A DNA stretch of 64,000 bases from Bradyrhizobium ivorense (GTDB lineage Bacteria; Pseudomonadota; Alphaproteobacteria; Rhizobiales; Xanthobacteraceae). Each line of letters starts with the position of its first letter. Positions within the stretch are counted from its first letter, which is position 1. This document shows, piece by piece, positions 32,984 through 42,278 of the stretch. The stretch is taken from assembly GCF_900696085.1 (NCBI RefSeq), contig NZ_CAADFC020000021.1, forward strand, positions 62,001 to 126,000, in the 5' to 3' direction. The notes under the pieces are model-generated. The model did no database searches. It saw only the letters and a program-made list of their open reading frames with translations, and was not told the DNA's origin. Both the position numbers and the translations under genes were made by a program.

Positions 32984-34378
32984 TCAGGCCTGGTGTGGCA
33001 CGGCGTCGAACCGGTTCATCACGATGTCGCGTTTGGTCTCGTCGACGCGCACGGTCATATCGAAGCGCTCGCCGTGCAGCTCCTTGTTCAGGACCTCGGC
33101 GTTGCGGTGCAGCCAGCTGATGCCGGCGCCGTCGGAGGCGTCGATCGAGAGATTGAGCGTCATGCGCTTGGCCGCCAGCCGATCCTCGATCGCGGTCAAC
33201 AGTTGGTCGATCCCCTCGCCCGTCGCGGCTGAGACCAGAAAACACGGCCGCTCCGGCGGCCGGCGCGCGGCGATGTTGCGGAGATTGTCGCGCTCCTCGG
33301 GATCGAAGCGGTCGATCTTGTTCCAGACCTCGATGATGCGCTGGCCGCCATCGGCGTCGGTGTCGATGCCGAGCTGGCGCAGCACCGCCTCGACGTCGCG
33401 CTCCTGCGCCTCCGCATCTTCATGCGAGATGTCGCGGACGTGCAGGATGATGTCGGCCTCCAGCACCTCCTCCAGCGTGGCACGGAAGGCGGCGACGAGC
33501 TGGGTCGGCAGGTTGGAGATGAAGCCGACGGTGTCGGAGAGCATCGCCTTGCCGCCATGCGGCAGGTTGAGCGCGCGCAAGGTCGGATCCAGCGTCGCAA
33601 ACAGCATGTCGGCGGCTTGCACGTCGGCACGAGTCAGTCGGTTGAACAGGGTCGACTTGCCGGCGTTGGTGTAGCCGACCAGCGCCACCACCCGATACGG
33701 CACGCGCTGGCGGCCGGCACGATGCAGCCGCCGCGTCGCCTGCACCTTCTTCAGCTCGCCCTCGAGCTTGGTGATGCGATCGCCGATCAGGCGGCGGTCG
33801 GCCTCGATCTGGGTTTCACCCGGGCCGCCCATAAAGCCGAAGCCGCCGCGCTGGCGCTCGAGGTGGGTCCAGGATCGCACCAGGCGGCTGCGCTGGTAGT
33901 TGAGATGGGCGAGCTCGACCTGCAGCGCGCCCTCCTTGGTCTTGGCGCGGCGGCCGAAGATTTCCAGAATGAGTCCGGTGCGGTCGAGCACCTTGGTGCT
34001 CCAGGCCTTCTCGAGGTTGCGCTGCTGGATCGGCGACAGCGCGCAATCCATCACCACGAGCTCGACATGGTTGCCGGCGACGAGGCCGGTGATCTCCTCG
34101 ACCTTGCCCTTGCCGAGATAAGTCGCGGGCCGGATCTGGCTGATGGGCGCGACCAGTTGCTCCACTACGTCGAGATCGATGGCGCGCGCAAGACCCGCGG
34201 CTTCCTCGATCCGCGCGTCATAGTCGCGGACAGAGAAATCCATTTGCGCATCGCCGTCGCCACGGCGCATGCGCAGGTAAGGGCCGATGACGATCACCCG
34301 CCCGGTACTGCTATTCTCCGCCGACCCAGGCCTAGATTTGGGACGGTCGGCGCCCCCTTCACGATTGAAGGGTTCCAA
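32984..34378 (-). CDS. hflX: GTPase HflX
   Basis: 464 residues from a TTG start 11 bases after the hfq stop; the frame's next M is at residue 37, so the TTG start is provisional. The N-terminal HflX domain ends with the glycine-rich GGFGFMGGPGETQIE. The G domain shows G1 GYTNAGKST, G3 DTVGF and G4 NKID. A ribosome-associated GTPase that splits stalled ribosomes. The hfq-hflX pairing is conserved in proteobacteria. Confidence 0.94.
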   Translation of the reverse strand: MEPFNREGGADRPKSRPGSAENSSTGRVIVIGPYLRMRRGDGDAQMDFSVRDYDARIEEAAGLARAIDLDVVEQLVAPISQIRPATYLGKGKVEEITGLVAGNHVELVVMDCALSPIQQRNLEKAWSTKVLDRTGLILEIFGRRAKTKEGALQVELAHLNYQRSRLVRSWTHLERQRGGFGFMGGPGETQIEADRRLIGDRITKLEGELKKVQATRRLHRAGRQRVPYRVVALVGYTNAGKSTLFNRLTRADVQAADMLFATLDPTLRALNLPHGGKAMLSDTVGFISNLPTQLVAAFRATLEEVLEADIILHVRDISHEDAEAQERDVEAVLRQLGIDTDADGGQRIIEVWNKIDRFDPEERDNLRNIAARRPPERPCFLVSAATGEGIDQLLTAIEDRLAAKRMTLNLSIDASDGAGISWLHRNAEVLNKELHGERFDMTVRVDETKRDIVMNRFDAVPHQA

Positions 34379-34389
34379 TCAGGTCACTC

Positions 34390-34638
34390 TCAAGCCGGTG
34401 CGTCCTCGCCACCTTCGAACAACTGAATCGGAGCGCCCGGCATGATGGTCGAGATCGCGTGCTTGTAGACAAGCTGCGAATGACCGTCGCGCCGCAGCAG
34501 CAGGCAGAAATTATCGAACCAGGTGACAATCCCCTGCAGCTTTACTCCGTTCACTAGAAATATCGTCAAAGGTGTTTTGGTTTTACGAACGTGATTAAGG
34601 AAGGTGTCTTGTAGATTTTGTGCGCGGTCTGCCGCCAT
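34390..34638 (-). CDS. hfq: RNA chaperone Hfq
   Basis: 82 residues. The Sm1 motif (VNGVKLQGIVTWFDNFCLLL) and Sm2 motif with the YKHAIS signature are intact. It forms a hexamer that pairs small RNAs with mRNAs. hflX follows 11 bases later on the same strand. The start ATG at 34638 is preceded by a T-rich leader in the 346-base gap to ntrX. Confidence 0.97.
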   Translation of the reverse strand: MAADRAQNLQDTFLNHVRKTKTPLTIFLVNGVKLQGIVTWFDNFCLLLRRDGHSQLVYKHAISTIMPGAPIQLFEGGEDAPA

Positions 34639-34978
34639 TGTTTTTGTCCCGCATTGCTTGTGCTTCTTTTTATTGAACCGGTGATTGCTCTCTCACGGAG
34701 TCTGCATCCGGCTGCTCACCTGCCCTGAGATCCCCCTCCGGCAGGCATAGCGGTAGGATTAGAAGCCACGCGCGCGTGTTAGGCAAGCCAGTTCGCGTAT
34801 CAGTCGGTAGGAACACGGTGGCAATTCTAAGAAAGCGCTGCGAAAGAGACGAATATTCTCAGCCTGCGTGGATAACTCCCCCGGAATTATACCGGCCCTG
34901 CGTCGGCACGCCCATGCTCACGTCAGCGTGCAGATAGCCGGTCCGATTTCGGTGGAAGCGCAGGCCCCAGACGATCCT
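34639..34978. other. intergenic region between ntrX and hfq
   Basis: 340 bases without a supported gene. It must hold the hfq promoter. The first 50 bases before the ATG are T-rich. No trkA or other gene often found between ntrX and hfq in related bacteria is present here. Confidence 0.5.
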
Positions 34979-34998
34979 TGGGGGTCAGCCGACCCCCA
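34979..34998 (-). terminator. hairpin at the ntrX stop codon
   Basis: TGGGGGTC and GACCCCCA form an 8-bp perfect stem with a 4-base loop (AGCC on the + strand). The stem spans the ntrX stop, so it may end ntrYX transcription, but no T-run follows on the minus strand. Confidence 0.5.
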
Positions 34999-36355
34999 GC
35001 GCCTTCAGCTTGCGATGCAGCGCCGAGCGCTCCATCCCGACGAACTCCGCGGTGCGCGAGATGTTGCCGGAGAAGCGGCTGATCTGCGCGATCAGATAGT
35101 CGCGCTCGAACACCTCGCGCGCCTCGCGCAGCGGCAGGCCCATGATGTGCTCGCCATTGTTGGAGGTCGGCATCGCCGGCACCATCGAGCCGACGTCCTG
35201 CGGCAGCATGTCCGCGGTGATGATCGCCTCCGGTCCGCCGCCGGCGAGAATCATCACGCGCTCGACATTGTTGCGGAGCTGGCGGACGTTGCCCGGCCAG
35301 ACATGCGACTGCAGCACGGCCATCGCGTCCTGCCCGATCTGCCGCTTCGGCAGGCCGGTCGCGGCCGAGATCTGGTCCATGAAATAGTCGATCAGCTCGG
35401 GGATATCCTCGCGCCGCTCCGACAGCGGCGGCACCCGAATCGGCACCACCGACAGCCGATGATAAAGGTCCTCGCGGAAGCGGCCGGCGGCGATCTCCTC
35501 CTCGAGATTGCGCGCGGTCGAGGAAATGATGCGGACGTCGACATGGACCTTGGCGGTGCCGCCCTGGCGCTGAAAAGTCTGGTCGACCAGCACGCGCAGA
35601 ATCTTGTTCTGGGTCTCGCGCGGCATGTCGGCGATCTCGTCGATGAACAACGTGCCGCCATGCGCCTCTTCGAGCGCGCCAGGCTTGCGCTGCTGCTCGC
35701 CGTTCGAGCCCTCGACGCCGAACAGTTCGAGCTCCATGCGCTCCGGCGTGATCGCCGCCGCGTTGATCACCACGAACGGCCCCTCGGCGCGGCCGGAGGC
35801 ATTGTGCAGGGTGCGCGCCGCGAGCTCCTTGCCGGCGCCGGCAGGCCCGACGATCAGGATCCGGCTGTTGGCCTTGGCGGCGCGATCGATGGTTTGGCGC
35901 AGCTGGTTCATGCAGGCCGAGCGGCCGGTCAAAATGCTAGCCGCCGGAGCCAGTTGCTTGAGCTCCTTCACCTCGCGCCTGAGCCGCGAGGTCTCCAGCG
36001 CCCGGGTCGCGACCAGGATCAGCCGGTCGGACTTGAAGGGCTTTTCGATGAAGTCGTAGGCGCCGCGCTTGATCGCGGCGACGGCGGTCTCGATGTTGCC
36101 GTGGCCGGAGATCATCACGACAGGCAGATCGGCATTGTCCTTCTTGATCTGCTCGAGCAGCTGCAGCCCGTCGAGCTTGGAGCCCTGCAGCCAGATGTCG
36201 AGGAACACCAGATGCGGACGGCGGTTGGCGATCTCGGCGAGCGCCGAATCGCTGTCGCGCGCGGTGCGCGTGGAAAAGCCCTCGTCGTCCAGAATGCCCG
36301 CAACGAGATCGCGAATATCGGCCTCGTCATCGACAATCAGAATGTCGCTAGCCAT
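34985..36355 (-). CDS. ntrX: nitrogen assimilation response regulator NtrX
   Basis: 456 residues from ATG 36355, 17 bases after the ntrY stop. Domains: receiver (about 1-120, DDEADIRD, phospho-Asp in VFLDIW, Lys in EKPFKSDRL), AAA+ (Walker A GPAGAGKELAA, Walker B GTLFIDEIADMP), and a C-terminal Fis-type HTH (ISRTAEFVGMERSALHRKLK). The sigma54-contact loop lacks GAFTGA: the place reads GVEGSNGEQQRKPG. This is typical of alphaproteobacterial NtrX (family knowledge), so it probably acts with sigma70 rather than sigma54. Partner of NtrY, in control of nitrogen and redox genes. Confidence 0.96.
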   Translation of the reverse strand: MASDILIVDDEADIRDLVAGILDDEGFSTRTARDSDSALAEIANRRPHLVFLDIWLQGSKLDGLQLLEQIKKDNADLPVVMISGHGNIETAVAAIKRGAYDFIEKPFKSDRLILVATRALETSRLRREVKELKQLAPAASILTGRSACMNQLRQTIDRAAKANSRILIVGPAGAGKELAARTLHNASGRAEGPFVVINAAAITPERMELELFGVEGSNGEQQRKPGALEEAHGGTLFIDEIADMPRETQNKILRVLVDQTFQRQGGTAKVHVDVRIISSTARNLEEEIAAGRFREDLYHRLSVVPIRVPPLSERREDIPELIDYFMDQISAATGLPKRQIGQDAMAVLQSHVWPGNVRQLRNNVERVMILAGGGPEAIITADMLPQDVGSMVPAMPTSNNGEHIMGLPLREAREVFERDYLIAQISRFSGNISRTAEFVGMERSALHRKLKALGVG

Positions 36356-36372
36356 GGGTATACACCTGCCTG

Positions 36373-38754
36373 TCAATCGCCCGTTGCGGCTTTGATTCTT
36401 GGTAGTTGGATTTCTGGTTGATCGTTGGTCGTTTCTGCCGGTGCGCTGGTCGGCTCACCCGGCGGATTTTTTTCAAGTTTTAGTTCGCCCGGTTCCGGTT
36501 TCGCGTCCGGTCGCTGCGCGCTGTCGGGCTTCGCCGCCTGCCCCGAGACGGCAAACCGCAGCCGCATCCAGGCGCCGCGCTGGCCATCGCGGAAGTCCGA
36601 CGCGTCCTTGAGCTCGATGCGGCCGCCATGGTCCTCAAGGACGCGGCCGACGATCGCCAGCCCGAGGCCGGTGCCCTTGGCCCGCGTCGTGACATAGGGC
36701 TCGAGCAACCGCGCGCGGGCGACCTTGGGCAGGCCGATACCGTTGTCGACGACGTCGATCAGGATGTCGTCGTTCTCGCGCTGCGCCACCACGTCGATCC
36801 GGCCCTTGCGGAGTTCCTCGGGCGGCACCTGCTCGATCGCCTCGGTGGCGTTCTTGATGATGTTGGTCAGCGCCTGCGAGATCAGCCGGCGGTCGAATTG
36901 CGCGGGCAGCGGGTCTTGCCTGATATCGGCCTCGATGTCGAGGTCGGGATTGGCGACCTTCATCAGGAACACCGCCTGCTTCACCACGTCGGCGACGTCC
37001 TCGCCCTCCATCACGGGCTTCGGCATGCGCGCAAAGCGCGCGAACTCGTCGACCATCCGCCTGATGTCGTCGACCTGGCGCACGATGGTGTCGGTGCACT
37101 GGTCGAAGATCGACTTGTCCTTCTCCTCGGTGATGGTCTTACCGAACCTACGCTTGATGCGCTCGGCGGAGAGCTGGATCGGGGTCAGCGGATTCTTGAT
37201 CTCGTGGGCGATGCGGCGGGCGACGTCGCCCCAGGCCGAGGTGCGCTGCGCCGACACCAGCTCGGTGATGTCGTCGAGGGTGATGATGTAGTTGTCGCGC
37301 GACTGGCTGGTCGGCTCGGCGGAGATCCGCACCGAGAGATTGCGCTCGTGACCGTCGCGGTTGATGGTGATCTGGCCCTGCACCAGCCGCTGGGTGCCCT
37401 CCCGCGCGGTCTTCATCATCTCGTCGAGCTCGGGCAGCACGTCCGACAGCGGATGATCCAGCGTCTCGGATTCGGCGTGCCCGATCAGTTTTTCCGCCGA
37501 GCGGTTGAGGATGCCGACGCTGCCTGAGGCGTCGACGCCGATGATGCCGGCGGAGGCCGAGGACAGCACCGCCTCGATGAAGCGGCGGCGACTGTCGATC
37601 AGCTCGCTGGCGTTGACGAGCTCGTCGCGCTGGGTGCGCAGCTCCTGCGTCATGTTGTTGAAGGTCTGGCCGAGCTGGGCAAGGTCGCCCTCGGATTTGA
37701 CCACCGGCACCTGGACATGCAGGTCGCCGGTCGAGACCTGGTTGGCCGCGCTCATGATGTTGCGGATCGGCTCCACCAGCCAGTTGGCGAAATTCAGCCC
37801 GATCAGCACCGAGGCCATCAGGATGGTGAGCGCGATCACCGCGAACATCAGCGCGAAGGTGACCTGGATGCCGAGCCGGCGCGATTCGATCTCGGCATAT
37901 TCGGCGACGCTGGTCTGGGTCTGTTTCAGCTGCCCGACCACGTTGGGGTCGAGCAGGCGCGCGACGTAGAGGAAGACCCCGTCGAAATTGCGCAAGCGCA
38001 CCACGGCGGCGACATAGTTCTCCTCCGGAAACACCGAGATTTCCGGCTTGTTCTCGCCGATATCGTCGAGCAGTTCCTTCGGCGGCGTCGCAAACACCTG
38101 GGTGGCGCCGGTCGGCGCCGTCACGACGGGCTTGCCGTCCCGGTCGAGCAGCATCGCCCCCGGCAGGTTGCGCGCGATGGCGCCCGAGGTCAAAAGCTGC
38201 AGGAAGGTCAGCCGGTCCTGATCGAACAGCGGCCGGGAATTGGCGAGGTCGCTGGCCATCGCCAGGATGTCGCCATTGATCAGCTGGGCGTGCTCATAGG
38301 TATAGGCGCGGGCCACGCTCAGCGAGTTCTGGATCGCTTCCCGGGTCGGTCCCGAGAACAGCCGGTCCAGGCCGCGGTCGAGGGTGACGTTGGCGACGAC
38401 CGCCACCAACACGGCCGGCAGCACCGCGATGATCGAGAACAGGCTGACGATCTGGACGTGCAGCCTGGCTGCGGCCCGGCCACGGCGGCGGGCCTGAATC
38501 ACGTCCCAGACCTCGCGGGCGATGATCCCCATCAGCAGCAGGATCGAGGCCGCGTTGATCACCAGGAAGGAGTAGACCACCGGCTTGGTGGGCTCGATCG
38601 GGGTCAGACCGCTCAGCACCACGAAGGTCAGCATCGCCGACAGCAGTGCCGTGGCCGCGGCGAACGGCGCCAGCCATCGCCGCAAGCCAAAACCCTTCGG
38701 CTCGGCAGCGGGGGACGTGTCTATGGTCGAGGCCGTGGTCTCTGCGCTGGTCAT
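36373..38754 (-). CDS. ntrY: sensor histidine kinase NtrY
   Basis: 793 residues. Several hydrophobic segments in the first 330 residues (about 30-50, 62-82, 100-122 and 305-330) anchor a periplasmic or membrane sensor. Then HAMP (about 330-385), PAS (about 400-500), the phosphoacceptor region RRIAHEIKNPLTPIQ and the ATPase with NATEAIEQVP and GTGLGLAIVG. It phosphorylates NtrX, encoded 17 bases downstream. A Pro-rich tail of 60 residues (EKNPPGEPTSAPAE) ends the protein. Confidence 0.96.
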   Translation of the reverse strand: MTSAETTASTIDTSPAAEPKGFGLRRWLAPFAAATALLSAMLTFVVLSGLTPIEPTKPVVYSFLVINAASILLLMGIIAREVWDVIQARRRGRAAARLHVQIVSLFSIIAVLPAVLVAVVANVTLDRGLDRLFSGPTREAIQNSLSVARAYTYEHAQLINGDILAMASDLANSRPLFDQDRLTFLQLLTSGAIARNLPGAMLLDRDGKPVVTAPTGATQVFATPPKELLDDIGENKPEISVFPEENYVAAVVRLRNFDGVFLYVARLLDPNVVGQLKQTQTSVAEYAEIESRRLGIQVTFALMFAVIALTILMASVLIGLNFANWLVEPIRNIMSAANQVSTGDLHVQVPVVKSEGDLAQLGQTFNNMTQELRTQRDELVNASELIDSRRRFIEAVLSSASAGIIGVDASGSVGILNRSAEKLIGHAESETLDHPLSDVLPELDEMMKTAREGTQRLVQGQITINRDGHERNLSVRISAEPTSQSRDNYIITLDDITELVSAQRTSAWGDVARRIAHEIKNPLTPIQLSAERIKRRFGKTITEEKDKSIFDQCTDTIVRQVDDIRRMVDEFARFARMPKPVMEGEDVADVVKQAVFLMKVANPDLDIEADIRQDPLPAQFDRRLISQALTNIIKNATEAIEQVPPEELRKGRIDVVAQRENDDILIDVVDNGIGLPKVARARLLEPYVTTRAKGTGLGLAIVGRVLEDHGGRIELKDASDFRDGQRGAWMRLRFAVSGQAAKPDSAQRPDAKPEPGELKLEKNPPGEPTSAPAETTNDQPEIQLPRIKAATGD

Positions 38755-39180
38755 ACCGGCAATTGAGCTGGAAGCGTTCGCCCGCAGGACTTGCGGACTG
38801 ATGCAATGATATCACAATGTTGCCGAATTGCGACATTTCCGCGGCGCAAAGATCGGCGCGGACGCGTGTTCCCAACACCATTTGTGACGAAAGCATAACC
38901 GCGGGTGAGAAAAGCCGCGGAAGTCATTCAGGCGATGGGCTAAACGGCCGCCGTCGGTCCGGGGAACGCTAGCGCGACCGCCGGGATCCCCGGACGCAGA
39001 TCATGGCCACGTTCGTTTTCGTCAGGGGGCGCCCGATGCAGCGGATGAAAGCGACCACGCCTTCTCCGGACCGGAAGAACAGCAGGCACAATGCCCCAAC
39101 CGGGCCTATCCAGGAAAAGGCAGGGTCGCCTATACACTACGTCCATGGGCCCAGTGCGCCGATCAACTAGAGAGACCTGC
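38755..39180. other. intergenic region between ntrY and the inserted coiled-coil gene
   Basis: 426 bases with no supported gene. It contains CCGCGG twice around GTGAGAAAAG (about 38899-38920). A 55-codon + frame at 39003-39170 has no ribosome site and an implausible translation. It should contain the ntrY promoter on the minus strand and that of the + gene at 39181. Confidence 0.45.
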
Positions 39181-39600
39181 ATGTCCGACGTCGAGACCAA
39201 ACCGACCATGACGACGATCATTCTGATCGCCATCCTCGTGCTCAACGTTTTGGGAATCGGTCTTTCTGAAGTTCAGCGCAGGCAACTCGGGCAGCAAAGC
39301 TTCCTGGCCACACTCGAGCTCCGGGACATCGAGAAACAACGGCTTGAGCAACAGGCTACGGAACTGAATCGTCTCTACGGTCTCGTTGCCAACATCGACC
39401 AACGGATCAGCAAAGTGCAAGCTGCGGTTGAGAATGCGGAATTGGCGCACCTCAACAGTCTTGTCACCAACGTCGACCAACGTATCAACAAAGTGCAGAC
39501 GGCGCTCGAATCTGGCCCGCTCGCCCTTCAGGTAAAGGACATCCAGGCGCGTATAAATGCTGTCCAGATCAAATTGGACCAAGCACCTGCCGGCAAATAG
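39181..39600 (+). CDS. membrane-anchored coiled-coil protein of unknown function
   Basis: 139 residues from ATG 39181 (GAGAG upstream). One membrane helix lies at about 12-30 (TIILIAILVLNVLGIGL), and the rest is a helical, heptad-like stretch with near-repeats LVANIDQRISKVQAAVE and LVTNVDQRINKVQTALE, then VKDIQARINAVQIKLD. It should form a trimeric or dimeric coiled coil. It lies on the opposite strand between ntrY and ntrC and has lower GC than both, so it may be a later insertion. No family recognised. Confidence 0.72.
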   Translation: MSDVETKPTMTTIILIAILVLNVLGIGLSEVQRRQLGQQSFLATLELRDIEKQRLEQQATELNRLYGLVANIDQRISKVQAAVENAELAHLNSLVTNVDQRINKVQTALESGPLALQVKDIQARINAVQIKLDQAPAGK

Positions 39601-39650
39601 CCGTTCCGGACGCTATTCCCCGGCAGCGGAGCGCGCCTCGCCGGCCCGCC

Positions 39651-41093
39651 CTACCCGCCGCTGCGGTAGACCTGGATGTCGAGGTCGCGGATCTTCTTGC
39701 GCAGCGTGTTGCGGTTCAGTCCGAGCAGGTCGGCCGCCCGGATCTGGTTGCCGCGCGTCGCCGCCAGCGCCGCGGTCAACAGCGGCACCTCGATCTCCTT
39801 GAGGATGCGGTGATAGAGGCCCGGCGGCGGCACGCCATTCGGGAAGCCGGAGAAGTGTGAGGACAGATAGGCCTCGACCGCGCCGCCGAGATTGTCGACG
39901 CCGACGCTCGCCGTGCTGCCCGCGGTGACCGCCGGCGGCGCCAGTTCGCCGTCGATCACCGAGCCGGTGATGACGTCCTGCGGATAGAGCGCAGCCAGAC
40001 GCCGGGCGAGGTTTTCCAGCTCGCGGACGTTGCCGGGCCAGCGATGCTGCTTCAGCCGTTCCAGCGCCTGGGCGTCGAGCTTCTTCGGCGGCAGGCCGTC
40101 CTTCTCGGCGAGCGCGAAGAAGTGCCTGATCAGGTCAGGCAGGTCCTCGATCCGCTCGCGCAGCGGCGGCAGCCGCAGCGGCACCACGTTAAGGCGGAAG
40201 AACAGGTCTTCGCGGAACAGCCCCTGCTGGATCAGGATGCGCAGATCCTTGTTGGAAGCGGCGACGATCCGCACGTCCGTCTTGATCGGGGTGCGGCCGC
40301 CGACCGTAGTGTATTCGCCCTGCTGCAGCACGCGCAGCAGCCGGGTCTGCGCTTCCATCGGCATGTCGCCGATTTCGTCCAGGAACAGCGTGCCGCCCTC
40401 GGCCTGCTCGAAGCGGCCGGAGGCGCGGGTGTTGGCGCCGGTGAACGCGCCGCGCTCATGGCCGAACAGTTCCGACTCGATGAGGTCGCGCGGGATCGCC
40501 GCCATGTTGACCGCGACGAACGGGCCGTTGCGGCGCCTGCCGTAATCGTGCAGCGCGCGGGCGACCAGCTCCTTGCCGGTGCCGGACTCGCCCGAGATCA
40601 TCACGGTAAGGTCGGTCTGCATCAGCCGCGCCAGCACCCGGTAGATTTCCTGCATCGCCGGCGAGCGGCCGACCAGCGGGATCGAGTCGAACTCGTTGTC
40701 GTCGTTGGCGCTCGCCACCCGCTCCTTCGGCTCGGCCAGCGCGCGGCCGACGATGGTGATCAGCTCCTTGAGGTCGAACGGCTTTGGCAGGTACTCATAG
40801 GCGCCGCGCTCGGAGGCGCGGATCGCGGTCATGAAGGTGTTTTGCGCGCTCATCACGATGACCGGCAGGTTCGGCCGCATTTTCTTGATCCGCGGCAGCA
40901 GGTCGAACGCGTTCTCGTCGGGCATCACCACGTCGGTGATCACGAGGTCGCCCTCGCCTTGGCTGACCCAGCGCCACAGCGTGGCGGCATTGCCGGTGAG
41001 GCGCACCTCGTAGCCAGCGCGCGACAGCGCCTGGTTCAGGACGGTCCGGATGGCGGTGTCGTCGTCGGCGACAAGTATGCTACCTGCAGGCAT
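39651..41093 (-). CDS. ntrC: nitrogen regulation response regulator NtrC
   Basis: 480 residues. Receiver domain (VADDDTAIR, phospho-Asp in VITDVVMP, Lys in LPKPFDL), AAA+ sigma54-interaction domain with Walker A GESGTGKE, the intact GAFTGAN loop, Walker B GGTLFLDEIGDMP, and a Fis-type HTH (RAADLLGLNRNTLRKKIRDL). It activates sigma54 promoters when nitrogen is low and, at some promoters, acts as a repressor. The ntrB stop is 9 bases upstream (minus strand). Confidence 0.97.
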   Translation of the reverse strand: MPAGSILVADDDTAIRTVLNQALSRAGYEVRLTGNAATLWRWVSQGEGDLVITDVVMPDENAFDLLPRIKKMRPNLPVIVMSAQNTFMTAIRASERGAYEYLPKPFDLKELITIVGRALAEPKERVASANDDNEFDSIPLVGRSPAMQEIYRVLARLMQTDLTVMISGESGTGKELVARALHDYGRRRNGPFVAVNMAAIPRDLIESELFGHERGAFTGANTRASGRFEQAEGGTLFLDEIGDMPMEAQTRLLRVLQQGEYTTVGGRTPIKTDVRIVAASNKDLRILIQQGLFREDLFFRLNVVPLRLPPLRERIEDLPDLIRHFFALAEKDGLPPKKLDAQALERLKQHRWPGNVRELENLARRLAALYPQDVITGSVIDGELAPPAVTAGSTASVGVDNLGGAVEAYLSSHFSGFPNGVPPPGLYHRILKEIEVPLLTAALAATRGNQIRAADLLGLNRNTLRKKIRDLDIQVYRSGG

Positions 41094-41102
41094 TGTTGTT
41101 CC

Positions 41103-42278
41103 TCATCGTGCATCCTGAGAGGCAGGCGACGGCGTACCCGGAACGTCATCGCGGTTGCTGTGATCGTGTTGCTTGGCGGCGCTGTACATCGGCATCAGCA
41201 CGCGGAAGGTGGTTTTCCGCGGCTGCGACTCGCATTCGATGATGCCGCCGTGATCGCCGATGATTTTTGCGACCAGCGCAAGGCCGAGCCCGCTGCCGGT
41301 CTGCTTGGTGGTGACGAAGGGATCGAACAGGTTCGGCAGCAGGTCTTCCGGCACGCCCGAGCCATTGTCCTTGACGCAGAATTCCAGCGGCAGCGAGACC
41401 CGCGATTTCTTGCCGGGGACCGACAGCCGCACGCCTGGCCGGAACGCCGTGGTGAGCTGGATCTCGGCGTCGGTGCCGAGATCGGCGACCGCTTCGGCCG
41501 CGTTCTTCACCAGATTGAGGAACACCTGGATCAGCTGATCCTGGTTGGCCAGCACCGGCGGCAGCGACGGATCGTAGTCCTCGATGAAGCGGACATTGCG
41601 GGCAAAGCCTGATTGCGCCAGCCGCTTCACATGGTCGAGCACGGAATGAATGTTGACCGGTCCGCGCGCCACCGGGCGGTCGTCGCCGAACACCTCCATG
41701 CGGTCGACCAGCGTGACGATGCGATCCGCCTCGTCGCAGATCAGCCGGGTCAGCAGCCGGTCCTCGGAAGACGCCTGCTGCTCCAGGAGCTGCGCGGCGC
41801 CGCGGATGCCCGACAGCGGATTCTTGATCTCATGCGCCAGCATCGCGGCGAGCGCGATCACCGAGCGCGCGGCGCTGCGATGGGTGAGCTGGCGGTCCAT
41901 CTTGTCGGCGATGGTGCGCTCCTGCAGCATCACCACGATGTGGCCGGGCCGCTCGGTCAGCGGCGCGACGTGGAGATCGACCTGTCGATCGCCGCCGATC
42001 CTGGGCGTGCCGAGATCGACCTTGTATTCGTTGACCGGCGAGCCTGATGTCCGCACCTGCTCGATCAGCGCGAGCAGCGGGCTGCCGAACGGCACCAGCT
42101 CCTTGAGCGACTGCCGGCGCAGGAACTGCGTCGAGATTTCAAAGAACGATTCGGCGGCGATGTTGGCATCGACGATCCGCCCGTCGGGGGCGACCAGCAG
42201 CACCGGGTTGGGCAGCGCGTTGAGGATTGCCTCGCCATCGGTGGGTATTGGCCTGCGAAAGTCCATGGCTGACGTCAT
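41103..42278 (-). CDS. ntrB: nitrogen regulation sensor kinase NtrB
   Basis: 391 residues, soluble. PAS domain (about 14-80, LNALPNPVLLVAPDGRIVDANIAA), phosphoacceptor His in MLAHEIKNPLSGIRGAAQLLE, ATPase region with VKNAAEAVAD, DNGSGVPE, GSGLGLALVAKI. PII-controlled kinase/phosphatase of NtrC by family knowledge. Its start overlaps the dusB stop by four bases (ATGA). Confidence 0.97.
   Translation of the reverse strand: MTSAMDFRRPIPTDGEAILNALPNPVLLVAPDGRIVDANIAAESFFEISTQFLRRQSLKELVPFGSPLLALIEQVRTSGSPVNEYKVDLGTPRIGGDRQVDLHVAPLTERPGHIVVMLQERTIADKMDRQLTHRSAARSVIALAAMLAHEIKNPLSGIRGAAQLLEQQASSEDRLLTRLICDEADRIVTLVDRMEVFGDDRPVARGPVNIHSVLDHVKRLAQSGFARNVRFIEDYDPSLPPVLANQDQLIQVFLNLVKNAAEAVADLGTDAEIQLTTAFRPGVRLSVPGKKSRVSLPLEFCVKDNGSGVPEDLLPNLFDPFVTTKQTGSGLGLALVAKIIGDHGGIIECESQPRKTTFRVLMPMYSAAKQHDHSNRDDVPGTPSPASQDAR

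Noticed and set aside
39003..39170. 55-codon + frame just before the coiled-coil gene
   Set aside because: No ribosome site and a low-complexity Pro/Arg/His-rich product; unlikely to be translated.
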